A stretch of 64,000 bases of DNA from Vulcanimicrobiota bacterium (lineage in GTDB: Bacteria; Vulcanimicrobiota; Vulcanimicrobiia; Vulcanimicrobiales; Vulcanimicrobiaceae): positions 1-64,000 of the forward strand of contig PMOS01000002.1 of assembly GCA_003161435.1 (NCBI GenBank), read 5' to 3'. Each line of letters begins with the position of its first letter. Position 1 is the first letter of the stretch. Shown piece by piece: positions 1 to 8,590 of this stretch. The notes under the pieces were generated by a model, which was not told where the DNA came from, searched no databases, and saw nothing but the letters and a program-made list of their open reading frames with translations. Position numbers and translations under genes: made by a program.

Positions 1-2
1 CC

Positions 3-1013
3 GCGACTCCCCGCCCTTCCGCGACTCCGAGCCCGAGTGCCACCCCGAGCCCAACGCCCACGCCGGTTGCGTCTCCGACGCTTGCGCCATCGGTCGCGAG
101 AGGGCCGAGCGCCATCACCGCCGGCCCGGACGGAGCGCTTTGGTTCACCGAATATACGGTGAATCAAATCGGCCGCATCAGCACGACCGGCAAGGTTACC
201 GAATATAAAATTCCGACGGCGAATAGTCAGCCGCAGTTCATTGCAGCCGGAGCGGACGGCGCGTTATGGTTCACCGAAGGGGGCCTCGACAAGATCGGGC
301 GCATCACAGTGACAGGTACCTTCAGCGAGTACTCGCTCACACAACCCGGGAATTTGAAGGGCATTGCTGCCGGCCCAGACGGCGCCGTGTGGTTCGCGCA
401 AGCCTGCCCTCCCGGAGTCTGTTCCGCCGGAATCGGCAACAACATCGGACGAATCACTTCAAGCGGGAGCGTCACGCTTTATCCGACCCCGACCGCCGGT
501 GCCCAGCCATTCGGCATCGCGACCGGGCCCGACGGCGCGTTGTGGTTCACCGAAATCGGAACGAACGACGTCGGTCGCATGACGACCACGGGCAGTGCTA
601 AGGAATATCCCGGAGCAAGTTCGTACGGCGACCCCTGGTCCATCACGGCGGGCCCGGACGGCGCCATGTGGCTGACAGAGGTGTGCATTCCGAATTGCGG
701 CGGCGCTATCGCCCGCATCACGACCACCGAAGCAATCACGGAGTATCGGATTGGATCTCCGGGTTCGACGGCAGCGCCGCTCGGCATCGCCGCAGGCTCC
801 GACGGCGCGTTGTGGTTCACGGATGCAAGCGGGAATGATGTCGGTCGCATCACGACCGCCGGACAGATGTCGACCTTTCCGATACCCACGGCGAGCAGCG
901 GGCCTCAATACATTACCGCGGGTCCCGACGGCGCACTGTGGTTCGCGGAGTTTAGCGGGAATAAAATCGGACGCCTGACGACGGGGGGAACCTTTACGGA
1001 GTACCCGTTGTAG
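3..1013 (+). CDS. Vgb-like (streptogramin-lyase family) beta-propeller protein, 5' end missing
   Basis: The reading frame is open to the window edge, so the start lies outside; a GTG at 159 is internal to the repeat region. The visible part opens with a Pro/Ser/Thr-rich linker (positions 3-100) and continues with about seven propeller repeats of the form ITAGPDGALWFTE...IGRIT..G..TEY, the signature of the virginiamycin B lyase/SMP-30-like fold. The linker suggests export or surface tethering. The true lyase uses catalytic histidines, and this stretch contains no histidine at all, so lyase activity is unlikely; a binding or structural role is inferred. Fold assignment is strong, function is not. 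Confidence 0.8.
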   Translation, partial: ATPRPSATPSPSATPSPTPTPVASPTLAPSVARGPSAITAGPDGALWFTEYTVNQIGRISTTGKVTEYKIPTANSQPQFIAAGADGALWFTEGGLDKIGRITVTGTFSEYSLTQPGNLKGIAAGPDGAVWFAQACPPGVCSAGIGNNIGRITSSGSVTLYPTPTAGAQPFGIATGPDGALWFTEIGTNDVGRMTTTGSAKEYPGASSYGDPWSITAGPDGAMWLTEVCIPNCGGAIARITTTEAITEYRIGSPGSTAAPLGIAAGSDGALWFTDASGNDVGRITTAGQMSTFPIPTASSGPQYITAGPDGALWFAEFSGNKIGRLTTGGTFTEYPL

Positions 1014-1041
1014 AGCCTCCGCACCTCGTGCGCGGGCGCGG

Positions 1042-1431
1042 TTAACCGATGTGGCAGATCTCGAGCTTGTTGCCGTCGGGGTCCTCGAAGAAGCAGGCGT
1101 AGTATCTCGGTCTGTACTCGCCGTCGTCCATCTCGATGTTGCGCGCGCCGATCGCAGGGAGGTAGACGACGATTGCGTCGACCGTGCCGCGTGACGGCGC
1201 GTCGAACGCGATGCGCGCCGCGCCGGGCACCATGCCGGGGTCCTCGGTGATCCCGAACCACTCGTTGCCTTCCCAGTCGTCGCCGGCATCGGGCGGCGGG
1301 ATCTCCCAGGTGGTGAACGACTTCCCTTCGCTCTTCACCGCGCCGAGCAGGTTCAAGAACGCGTCGTAGAACTCGGTCGCCTTCACCCGGTCGCGGACGC
1401 GCAGGTCGACGTGCGACAGGATCATGGGCAT
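1042..1431 (-). CDS. VOC-family (glyoxalase/bleomycin-resistance fold) protein
   Basis: This 129-residue protein has the length and pattern of a single vicinal-oxygen-chelate domain: an opening beta strand with a metal-type histidine (ILSHVDLRVRD), a central strand AARIAFDAP, and the typical C-terminal FFEDPDGNKLEICH with Glu/His near the end. Such proteins bind a metal and act as lyases, dioxygenases or binding proteins; the substrate cannot be read from sequence. It starts at ATG 1431 and ends 28 bp from the converging upstream gene. No operon partner is evident. Confidence 0.85.
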   Translation of the reverse strand: MPMILSHVDLRVRDRVKATEFYDAFLNLLGAVKSEGKSFTTWEIPPPDAGDDWEGNEWFGITEDPGMVPGAARIAFDAPSRGTVDAIVVYLPAIGARNIEMDDGEYRPRYYACFFEDPDGNKLEICHIG

Positions 1432-1452
1432 GCGACGACAACCCCTTTCGGT

Positions 1453-2580
1453 TCAACAGGAGACGGAGCGATGAGCGAGCGTGCAGCGGGCGCGCTCGAC
1501 GCCGTCGGGATCGCGCAGCGAGATCGTCCAACCCGAGCTCGTCCGGGTGTAGACCCCGAAGCCGTTTTGGGAAACTCCGAAGATCCGGCCCACGACGCGC
1601 AGATCGCCGACCGCAAAGCCGAGGAACGCCGCGTAGTTCGGATCGAGCTGCGTGCCACCCTCGCCGTTGATGATCAGCGGCGGCAGCGTCGCGACGTTCA
1701 TCGCCGCAAAGAAGTGGATGTGGCCAGAAAGCACCGCATCGAACGGCGCGAGCGCGTCGTCCATCGCGCTGCGCTCGTCGTCGTTGGTGTACGGCGGCCG
1801 GTGCGTCACGAACCAGCTCGTGCCGTGCGCCAAGTCGCGCGCGGCGGCGAACTGGCGGCGATAGATCGGCTCAAAGGACGGATCGGTCTTCGCGTCCTCG
1901 GCGACGGCGGAGTCGAAGGCGACCAGCCGCAGGTCGCCGAGGTCGACGGCGTACGGCTCCATCGCCGCCGCGCACGCGGTCGCGGGGTGCGGCTCGAGGT
2001 AGCGGAACCATCCCGTGCCGTTGCGCGCGCACTCCTCGTGATTGCCGCGCATCAGCACGACCGGCGCGGCGGCGAAGATCGGCGCCGCCGGGGTGAGAAA
2101 ATCAGCGTACCAGGCGGGCGCGTCGTCGCCGTGAGGGCTGTCGGCGCAGCGCGCCAGCGGCGGGCAAGGGTTCTCGCGGTACAGGTAGTCGCCGACGTGC
2201 ACCACGAGGTCGGGATGCACCGCCGCGATGGCGCGCGCGATTCGCGGGAACGGCCACGCGGCCGGATCGTCGCACGACTGCGCGCGCAGGGCGCTGATGC
2301 GGCAGCCCGTGTCGCCGAGCACGACGATCGTATGCGGGTCGTGCACCGGCGCCGGCAACGCGCGCTCGCCGATCCGCACTTGTTTCGCGTCGGGCGGAAT
2401 CGCCACGTCGCAGACGAGGTCGCCGAACTGCGGCGCTCGGCGCGCGCGCTCGGCCATCGGCAGCGCGCGCCCGTCGACGGTGACGGTCGGACACGCCGCA
2501 TCGCCGACGACGGCGCGAACGTGCGGCTCCCCGTCAGCGGCATATTGCAGCCAAGCAGCGAGGACTGCGGCGACCAGCAT
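1453..2580 (-). CDS. secreted calcineurin-like metallophosphoesterase
   Basis: The 375-residue product carries the ordered metallophosphoesterase motifs: VVLGDTG in place of GDxH, HVGDY, RGNHEE, THRPPY and SGHIHFF. These residues bind two metal ions and hydrolyse phosphate esters. A short hydrophobic N-terminus (MLVAAVLAAWLQYAADGEP) suggests export. The first motif has Gly where the metal-binding His usually sits, as in purple-acid-phosphatase-like or other divergent members, so the substrate is unknown. It lies downstream of the transhydrogenase genes on the same strand but is separated from them by about 100 bp that include a dispersed repeat, so it may be a separate unit. Confidence 0.85.
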   Translation of the reverse strand: MLVAAVLAAWLQYAADGEPHVRAVVGDAACPTVTVDGRALPMAERARRAPQFGDLVCDVAIPPDAKQVRIGERALPAPVHDPHTIVVLGDTGCRISALRAQSCDDPAAWPFPRIARAIAAVHPDLVVHVGDYLYRENPCPPLARCADSPHGDDAPAWYADFLTPAAPIFAAAPVVLMRGNHEECARNGTGWFRYLEPHPATACAAAMEPYAVDLGDLRLVAFDSAVAEDAKTDPSFEPIYRRQFAAARDLAHGTSWFVTHRPPYTNDDERSAMDDALAPFDAVLSGHIHFFAAMNVATLPPLIINGEGGTQLDPNYAAFLGFAVGDLRVVGRIFGVSQNGFGVYTRTSSGWTISLRDPDGVERARCTLAHRSVSC

Positions 2581-2641
2581 TTTCGTTGTTTCTCGACGTA
2601 CGCCAAGTCTCAGCCTTCCAACACTGCAATCTTAGCAGAGG

Positions 2642-2658
2642 GACAAGCTCAGGATGAC
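2642..2658 (-). repeat. partial copy of the GTCAYCCTGAGC dispersed repeat
   Basis: On the minus strand this reads GTCATCCTGAGCTTGTC. The same core recurs at 13468-13490, 13558-13579, 27376-27398, 27430-27456 and 27493-27513. This copy is intergenic, between pntB and the phosphoesterase gene, and lacks the GAAGG tail of the other copies. Confidence 0.7.
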
Positions 2659-2682
2659 TTTGGCGCGTTGGGATGCTCGGCG

Positions 2683-4089
2683 TTACAACGCCTTGACCCC
2701 GGCGACGACGCCGTCGATCGACTTCTTCGCGTCGCCGAAGAGCATCACGGTCTTGGGGTCGTCGAAGAGCGGGTTGTCGATTCCGGCGAAGCCGGAGTTC
2801 ATCGAGCGTTTGAGGACGACGACATTGTTCGCCTTGTCGACGTTGAGGATCGGCATCCCGTAGATCGGGCTGTTCTTGTCCTCGCGCGCCGCCGGATTCG
2901 TCACGTCGTTCGCGCCGACCACCAGCGCGACGTCGGTGCGCTCGAACTCCGGGTTGATGTCGTCCATGTCGTACAGCGACGTGTACGGAACGTTCGCTTC
3001 GGCCAGCAGCACGTTCATGTGACCGGGCATCCGGCCGGCGACGGGGTGGATCGCGTACTTGACCTCGACGCCCTTCTTTTCGAGCTGGTCGGCCAGCTCG
3101 CGGATCGAGTGCTGCGCTTGCGCAACGGCCATCCCGTAGCCCGGGACGACGATCACCTGATTGGCGTAGGCGAGCATCGCCGCGACGTCGTCGGCGCTGA
3201 CGGAACGCACGTTTTGCTGTTTGGCTGCGGCGCCGGCAGCGACAGGCTTGACCGCGCCGAACGCGCCGAACAGGACGTTGGTGACGGAGCGGTTCATCGC
3301 TTTACCCATCAGCACGGTGAGCAGCGTCCCCGACGCGCCGACCAGCGCGCCCGCGACGATCAACACGTTGTTCCCGAGCACGAAGCCCGTCGACGCGGCG
3401 GCCACGCCGGTGAACGAGTTGAGCAGCGAGATGACGACCGGCATGTCGGCACCGCCGATCGGCAGCACGAACAGGATCCCCAGTGCGAACGAAGCGACCA
3501 GCGCGATCCAGAAGAACTCCAACGAGTTCGGCACGTTGGCGACGACCAGACCCCAGCACACGACGATCACCAGCGCGATGAGCGCGTTGACGAACTGCTG
3601 GCCGGGATAGGTGATCGGTCGTCCGGTCATCACCTCTTGCAGCTTGAGGAACGCGATGATCGAGCCGGCGAACGAGATCGCCCCGATCACCGCGGACAGC
3701 ACCGAGGTGAACGAGACGTCGTACGTCGGTATCGCGTTCGCGTGAAAAACCTTGAGCAGCTCGCCGGCGGCGACCAGCGCCGCGGCGCCGCCGCCCGCGC
3801 CGTTGAAGAGCGCGACCATCTGCGGCATCGCGGTCATCTTGACGCGCTGCGCCGAGACGATCCCGATCGCCGCGCCGACCACTAGCGCCGAGCCGATCAC
3901 CCACCAGTTCACGATCCCTTGGGCCAGCGTCGCGAGGACCGCGATCAGCATGCCGACGGCGCTGATGCGGTTGCCGAGCCGCGCCGTTTTGGGCGAGCTC
4001 AGGTAGCGCAGCCCGAAGATGAAGCAGATCGCGGTGATCAGGTAGGCGACGTCGACCCAGCTGGCGGGCGTCGTATCGGTCGCGCTCAT
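2683..4089 (-). CDS. pntB: NAD(P) transhydrogenase beta subunit
   Basis: The 468-residue protein has the length and organisation of PntB: about eight to nine membrane helices in the first ~180 residues, then a soluble NADP(H)-binding domain with the diagnostic VVPGYGMAVAQAQ stretch, HPVAGRMPGHMNVLLAEA, and a C-terminal MLFGDAKKS motif. It completes the proton-translocating transhydrogenase that makes NADPH from NADH. The ATG at 4089 was chosen because it overlaps the stop of the preceding gene by 4 nt and begins the first helix; a longer open frame upstream is just the shadow of that gene. Confidence 0.95.
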   Translation of the reverse strand: MSATDTTPASWVDVAYLITAICFIFGLRYLSSPKTARLGNRISAVGMLIAVLATLAQGIVNWWVIGSALVVGAAIGIVSAQRVKMTAMPQMVALFNGAGGGAAALVAAGELLKVFHANAIPTYDVSFTSVLSAVIGAISFAGSIIAFLKLQEVMTGRPITYPGQQFVNALIALVIVVCWGLVVANVPNSLEFFWIALVASFALGILFVLPIGGADMPVVISLLNSFTGVAAASTGFVLGNNVLIVAGALVGASGTLLTVLMGKAMNRSVTNVLFGAFGAVKPVAAGAAAKQQNVRSVSADDVAAMLAYANQVIVVPGYGMAVAQAQHSIRELADQLEKKGVEVKYAIHPVAGRMPGHMNVLLAEANVPYTSLYDMDDINPEFERTDVALVVGANDVTNPAAREDKNSPIYGMPILNVDKANNVVVLKRSMNSGFAGIDNPLFDDPKTVMLFGDAKKSIDGVVAGVKAL

Positions 4090-4403
4090 GGCGTACCGTC
4101 CGTCGGGCCTTTGGGCGCCTGCACGCGAGGCCGGAACATCTGGAGCATCCGTTCGGTGACGGTGTAGCCGCCGAACACGTTGAGCGACGCCAACAACACC
4201 AGCACGAAGCCGACGATCGCGTTGAACGGCGCGCCGGCCGCGCCGGCGACGAGGATCGCGCCGACCAGCACGATGCCGTGGATCGCGTTCGTCGCCGACA
4301 TCAGCGGCGTGTGCAGCGTGGTCGGTACTTTCGAGATCACCTCCATCCCGACGAACACCGCCAGGATGAAGATCGTGAGCTCGGTGAGCAGATGGGCGGT
4401 CAC
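4086..4403 (-). CDS. pntAB: NAD(P) transhydrogenase subunit alpha, membrane part (PntAB/alpha-2)
   Basis: This 105-residue protein has three hydrophobic segments and the conserved VPTTLHTPLMSATNAIHGI stretch, which in E. coli forms the C-terminal membrane part of PntA. Here it is a separate polypeptide, as in the three-subunit transhydrogenases of Rhodospirillum. Its start overlaps the end of the alpha-1 gene (4400-4403) and its stop overlaps the pntB start (4086-4089), so the three genes are translationally coupled. Confidence 0.93.
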   Translation of the reverse strand: MTAHLLTELTIFILAVFVGMEVISKVPTTLHTPLMSATNAIHGIVLVGAILVAGAAGAPFNAIVGFVLVLLASLNVFGGYTVTERMLQMFRPRVQAPKGPTDGTP

Positions 4404-5542
4404 GCGGCTCCTCCGGTGAGCGCGGCGCGCGTCGCTCCGTGTACGATCTCACCGTCGCGCGTGATCGTCGTGCCTGCGACGATCTCGTCTTCGGGGTCGA
4501 GCGCGAGCGCGCCGTCTTTGGTGATGTAGTCCAGCAGCGCTTGGACGTTGCGCGCGTACAGGCGGCTCGCGTCGAAGGCGAGCGACGACGGCAGGTTGAG
4601 CAGGCCGACGATCGTCACGCCGTTGGCGCTGGTGACGATCTCGCCCGGCTCGGTCCCTTCGACGTTGCCGCCGGTCTCCGCGGCGAGATCGACGATCACG
4701 CTGCCGGGCGCCATTGCCGCAACGGCCTCGGTGGTGACGAGGATCGGCGCGCGTTTACCCGGGATCGCCGCGGTCGTGATCACGACGTCGCTCGCGCCGA
4801 TCGCCTTGACCATCGCGGCACGCTGCTTGGCGATCGCTTCGGGCGAAAGCTCCTTGGCGTAACCGCCTTGGCCCTCGCCGCTTTCGCCCACGTCGATCTC
4901 GAGGAACTTCGCGCCCAGCGACTTCACTTGTTCGGCAACGACCGTGCGCGTGTCGTACGCGGTGACGACCGCGCCCAGACGGCGCGCGGTCGCGATCGCT
5001 TGCAGCCCCGCGACGCCGGCTCCGATGACGAGCACCTTGGCCGGCGCGATCGTTCCGGCGGCCGTCGTCAGCATCGGAAAGAACTTGGGCAGGTGGCTCG
5101 CGGCGAGCAGCACGGATTTGTAGCCGCCGATGTTCGCCTGCGAGCTCAGGGCGTCCATCGCCTGCGCCTTGGTCGTGCGCGGAACGACATCCATCGACAA
5201 TGCGGTGATCCCGCGCTCGGCGTAGCGCTCGACCGACCGCGGATCGCCCAGCGGCGCGAGCAATCCGATCAGCGCAGCGCCACGCGGTATCCCGTCGAGC
5301 TCGTCGTCGGCCGGTTTCGCGACGCGCACGACGGCGTCGGCGTCACCATATGCGACGCGCGTGTCCGGCGCGATTACCGCGCCGGCCGCTTCGTACGCTG
5401 CGTCGGGGTAGCCGGCGGCCGTGCCCGCGCCGCGCTCGACGGTAACGGTGTGCCCGTTCTTGACGAGCTTTGCGACGATCTCCGGAACGAGCGCGACACG
5501 TCGTTCCCCGGGCGCGCGTTCCTTGGGGACCGCAATCTTCAT
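4400..5542 (-). CDS. pntAA: NAD(P) transhydrogenase subunit alpha, NAD-binding part (PntAA/alpha-1)
   Basis: The 380-residue protein begins MKIAVPKERAPGERRVALVP, typical of the alanine dehydrogenase/transhydrogenase alpha family, and has the dinucleotide fold VLVIGAGVAGLQAIATARRLG followed by the RQD-loop-type region (SSQANIGGYKSVL lies before it). It binds NAD(H) and ends before the membrane part, which is encoded by the next gene. It is the first gene of the pntAA-pntAB-pntB run and starts 130 bp from a divergent lipoprotein gene, so the operon promoter should lie in that gap. Confidence 0.94.
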   Translation of the reverse strand: MKIAVPKERAPGERRVALVPEIVAKLVKNGHTVTVERGAGTAAGYPDAAYEAAGAVIAPDTRVAYGDADAVVRVAKPADDELDGIPRGAALIGLLAPLGDPRSVERYAERGITALSMDVVPRTTKAQAMDALSSQANIGGYKSVLLAASHLPKFFPMLTTAAGTIAPAKVLVIGAGVAGLQAIATARRLGAVVTAYDTRTVVAEQVKSLGAKFLEIDVGESGEGQGGYAKELSPEAIAKQRAAMVKAIGASDVVITTAAIPGKRAPILVTTEAVAAMAPGSVIVDLAAETGGNVEGTEPGEIVTSANGVTIVGLLNLPSSLAFDASRLYARNVQALLDYITKDGALALDPEDEIVAGTTITRDGEIVHGATRAALTGGAA

Positions 5543-5672
5543 GCCGCCAATATCCCGACCGAAGCTCGCAGTCCCTTCGTCACAGCGGCTCGTTGCCCGG
5601 TTTGACAGCCAAGAGGAGCCCTACGCCGGACCTCCAAGCATAACGTTCGACTTCCAAGGGGTGGAGGGCGTG

Positions 5673-6377
5673 ATGGGTTCGAGAACATTGCGTACAATGG
5701 TTGCGAGAGTCGTCGCGATGCTGCTGCTTGGGATCTGTCCGGCCTGCGGCGGGTCGTCCGGTTCGCCCGCCGTGCCGGTGACGGCTTTCGTGCAGCCGCT
5801 TTCGGTTTCACCCAGCAGCGTCGTGATCGGTGTTCCGGCGGCGCCGGCGACGGTCAACGTTTCGAATGCGACGGGGACGGTGACGGCGAAGGCGGACAAC
5901 CCGTTGATCGCCTCGCTGAGCGTGAGCGGCGCGAACGTCACCATCGTGCCGATCGCCTCCGGTCAGGCGACGATTACGATCTCCTCCGGCGGGGCGACCG
6001 CGGCCGTACCGCTGACGATCAATCCCTGCACGCCGCCAAATCCGGCCTTCTCCTTGGCCAGCCCAGCGAACGGCGCAACGGGCGTGAGCGTCTCGCAAAA
6101 CACGATCGTGTTGGACGTCCAAAACCTCAACGGCTACAGAACCTCCACGGTGGTTTCGACAATCATCGCGCGCGTGGTGAGCAGCACAGGGACGGACGTC
6201 GTAACGGCCGCTCCGCTACAAGCGGCTGCCGCACCGGGCGGTGCGCCGCCCGGCCAGTACTTCAGCTTCTCGGTGCCCGCTCTGCCGGCGCAGACGACCT
6301 TTACGGTGCAGGCCTACGTCTTGGGCGAACCGTGTTTACCTGCGAGCGTCATCGGCGAGGGTTCGTTCAGCACCTAG
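5673..6377 (+). CDS. secreted lipoprotein with bacterial Ig-like repeats, function unknown
   Basis: ATG 5673 was chosen because GGAGG lies 5 nt upstream and a hydrophobic signal follows (VVAMLLLGICPACGG), with a cysteine in an imperfect lipobox. The mature part of this 234-residue product looks like two beta-sandwich domains: one resembling BIG2 (the VSPSSVVIGVPAAPATVNV and ATITISSGGATAAVPLTI strands) and one opening with FSLASPANGATGVSVSQNT, a common opening of Ig-like/fibronectin-like domains. Likely an envelope-attached protein on the outer face. The frame is open further upstream but that part overlaps the start of pntAA. Confidence 0.7.
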   Translation: MGSRTLRTMVARVVAMLLLGICPACGGSSGSPAVPVTAFVQPLSVSPSSVVIGVPAAPATVNVSNATGTVTAKADNPLIASLSVSGANVTIVPIASGQATITISSGGATAAVPLTINPCTPPNPAFSLASPANGATGVSVSQNTIVLDVQNLNGYRTSTVVSTIIARVVSSTGTDVVTAAPLQAAAAPGGAPPGQYFSFSVPALPAQTTFTVQAYVLGEPCLPASVIGEGSFST

Positions 6378-7606
6378 GGAGCCTCGGCGAGGGTTTCGGG
6401 TGCGATCGGCATGACGGTCGGCAGCAGCTCGGGACGGCGCTTGCCCAGCCGCAGGACCGGCTGCTCGAACGCGTAGGTGATCAGCGCCGAGACACCCAGC
6501 GCGATCGGCAACACGACGAGCGGATAGAGGAGCATCAGACGCGCGTCGTTGTGCTGCTCGAGGGTGGCGAACGGCAGAAACGGGACCTTCAACAGCCCGC
6601 GCGCGATCGGCTGGTGCCACAAGTACAGGTTGTAGGAGATGGCGGCCATGAACAGCAGCACGCGGTTGGCCAGCACGAGCTGGAAGCCGCGCGCGGCGAA
6701 CAGCGACCCGAGGCCCGCGGCCAGGCACGCGAGCGCAACGGCCGATCGCCACTGCACGACCCACTGCTGCGGCCACTCGTGGTCGGTGCGGTGCGCGTAG
6801 CAATCGTTCGCAAGCAGCACGAGCCCGACGAAGCCGGCCAGCGAGAGCGCCGTGAAGAGCCAGCGCCGCGCTGCCAGTTCGGGCCGCTGCAGCGCGATCG
6901 CGACGTACGCGAACGCGCCGAGCATCCCGGCGGCGAAGAAGTCGATGTACCCGGGCAGTTGCGCGAGCCGTTGTTCGTAGTAGTAGTGGTTGGGAGAGAA
7001 CGTGCACCAGATGCGCCAAGCGTTGGCGATCGCGAACAGCACGAACGTCGACGTCAGCGGCCGGCGCACGAAGGCCAGCACCAAGAGCGGGAAGATGACG
7101 TAGAACTGGATCTCGACCCCGAGCGACCACAACACGCCGTCGATCGACGCGTTCGTCACGCCGAACCAGTTGTGGATGAACAGCAGGTGGAAGACGATGT
7201 CTCGCGCGCCGTCGGCAAACCCCGTATAGGTCCCGGCGCCCAAGGCGAGTAACACGACGATGACGAGCACGTAGGACGGCACGATCTTGAGGAACCGGCG
7301 GCCGAAGAAGTGCTGCAGCGACGGCGGCGCGGTTCCCGCGAGGTGCGCCTGCGCGTAGGGCAGCATCAGCACGAAGCCCGAGATGAAGAAGAACAGCGCG
7401 ACGCCCAGGAAGCCCGTCTCGGCGAGCGGCTGAAACGAGATCTCCGTGACGTTGACGAACGGCAGGTGGAACGGGATCACCGCTCCTTGCCACGAGATCT
7501 GCCAGACGTGGAACCACACCACCAGGATGATCGCGATCCCGCGCAGGCCGTCGATCGTGGCGATGCGGCCGCCGCGTACGAGTTCCACCGATCGAACGGA
7601 CGCCAC
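6374..7606 (-). CDS. acyltransferase 3 family membrane protein (OafA/YrhL type)
   Basis: The 410-residue product opens with IATIDGLRGIAIILVVWFH, the family hallmark with the conserved Arg and His, followed by FFFISGFVLMLPYAQ and around ten membrane helices. These integral membrane enzymes transfer acyl groups to sugars or lipids of the cell envelope. The GTG start at 7606 shares one base with the stop of the upstream solute-binding-protein gene, so the two are probably translationally coupled, an unusual pairing. The acceptor is unknown. Its 3' end overlaps the converging lipoprotein gene by a few bases. Confidence 0.9.
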   Translation of the reverse strand: MASVRSVELVRGGRIATIDGLRGIAIILVVWFHVWQISWQGAVIPFHLPFVNVTEISFQPLAETGFLGVALFFFISGFVLMLPYAQAHLAGTAPPSLQHFFGRRFLKIVPSYVLVIVVLLALGAGTYTGFADGARDIVFHLLFIHNWFGVTNASIDGVLWSLGVEIQFYVIFPLLVLAFVRRPLTSTFVLFAIANAWRIWCTFSPNHYYYEQRLAQLPGYIDFFAAGMLGAFAYVAIALQRPELAARRWLFTALSLAGFVGLVLLANDCYAHRTDHEWPQQWVVQWRSAVALACLAAGLGSLFAARGFQLVLANRVLLFMAAISYNLYLWHQPIARGLLKVPFLPFATLEQHNDARLMLLYPLVVLPIALGVSALITYAFEQPVLRLGKRRPELLPTVMPIAPETLAEAP

Positions 7607-8571
7607 TAGAACCGCGCGACCAGGCGAACTTCGTTGAGCAGCGGTTTGTACGTGAGGATGCCGTCGGCGACGAACTCGCGCTGCATGTCCTCGAGCGTCC
7701 CCTCATCGATGCGCAGGTCGGGTTTGAAATCGTAGCGCGGCGCCGCCTTGATCGTGTCGGCCGCCTGTTTGGTGTACTTCACGTACGCATCGACGTTCGC
7801 GGGCGCGAAGAAGCCCGGGCCGGCGATCTCGGCGGCGGCTTTGCGCAGCGCGCTCATCGCGGCGCGCGCGTTCTCAGCGTCGTGAAGGAGACTCGGTCCG
7901 AAGAAGATGCCCGAAGCCGCGATCCCCGGCGGCGGCGATGCGACGATCTTGGCCAAGTGCTGCTGGTCGAACGCCTCGCTGAACGGCGCCGAGGTGAACA
8001 GCGCGTCGATCGCCTTGTGCTCGAGCGCGGTCTGCTGCTCGGGGTTGGGGATGTTGAGCGCTTCGATGTCGGTGAGGTGCAAGCCGACCGTCCGCAAGAT
8101 GCGCGCGACGTAATACGCCGACGCCGCGCCGCCGTTCCCGATCCAACCGAACTTGCGGCCCCGCAGTCCGTTCAGCCGCAGGCCGCCGTCGTAGAGATCT
8201 TGCCGGATCAGCAGCGCGGACGGCCGTCCTTGGCGCGGCTGATAGCCCGTCGATGCGACGTACTTGACCTCGAGCCCGCGGTTGACGGCGTTGTAGAAAG
8301 CGGCCGACAGCGCCGCCGCCGCGACGTCGATCTGCCCTTGCGCGACCAGGCTCATCGAGTCGGCACCGGCGACGATCGGGCTGAGGTTCACGTCGAACCC
8401 CGCGTCGCGCAGATACCCCCTCTCGGCCGCGACGAAGACCGGCGCGAACAGCGTCGAGGGGACGTACCCGATCGAGAGCGGCTTACGGCCTTGGGCGCGG
8501 ATGGCGGTCGGAAACGCGTTTGCGGCCGCGCCGGCTGCGACGGCTCCGAGGAAACGCGCGCGTGACGTCAT
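7606..8571 (-). CDS. ABC-type solute-binding protein, NMT1/SsuA-like
   Basis: This 321-residue protein has an N-terminal export signal ending near AIRAQG; its SRARFLG start is Tat-like but lacks adjacent arginines. It then shows the periplasmic-binding fold of the NitT/TauT/NMT1 family: IGYVPSTLFAPVFVAAERGY, an acidic/polar ligand loop and IGNGGAASAYYVARILRTVG. These proteins bind sulfonates, nitrate, pyrimidine-like or other small ligands for an ABC importer. No ATPase or permease gene lies beside it, so it is an orphan whose transporter must be elsewhere or which acts as a receptor. It is the first gene before the coupled acyltransferase gene. Confidence 0.85.
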   Translation of the reverse strand: MTSRARFLGAVAAGAAANAFPTAIRAQGRKPLSIGYVPSTLFAPVFVAAERGYLRDAGFDVNLSPIVAGADSMSLVAQGQIDVAAAALSAAFYNAVNRGLEVKYVASTGYQPRQGRPSALLIRQDLYDGGLRLNGLRGRKFGWIGNGGAASAYYVARILRTVGLHLTDIEALNIPNPEQQTALEHKAIDALFTSAPFSEAFDQQHLAKIVASPPPGIAASGIFFGPSLLHDAENARAAMSALRKAAAEIAGPGFFAPANVDAYVKYTKQAADTIKAAPRYDFKPDLRIDEGTLEDMQREFVADGILTYKPLLNEVRLVARF

Positions 8572-8590
8572 GAAGATGCGCGCTTTCCTT

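Noticed and set aside
1411..3885. 824-residue plus-strand open frame
   Set aside because: It is the antisense of the phosphoesterase and pntB genes and its translation is arginine/aspartate-rich low-complexity sequence with no domain.
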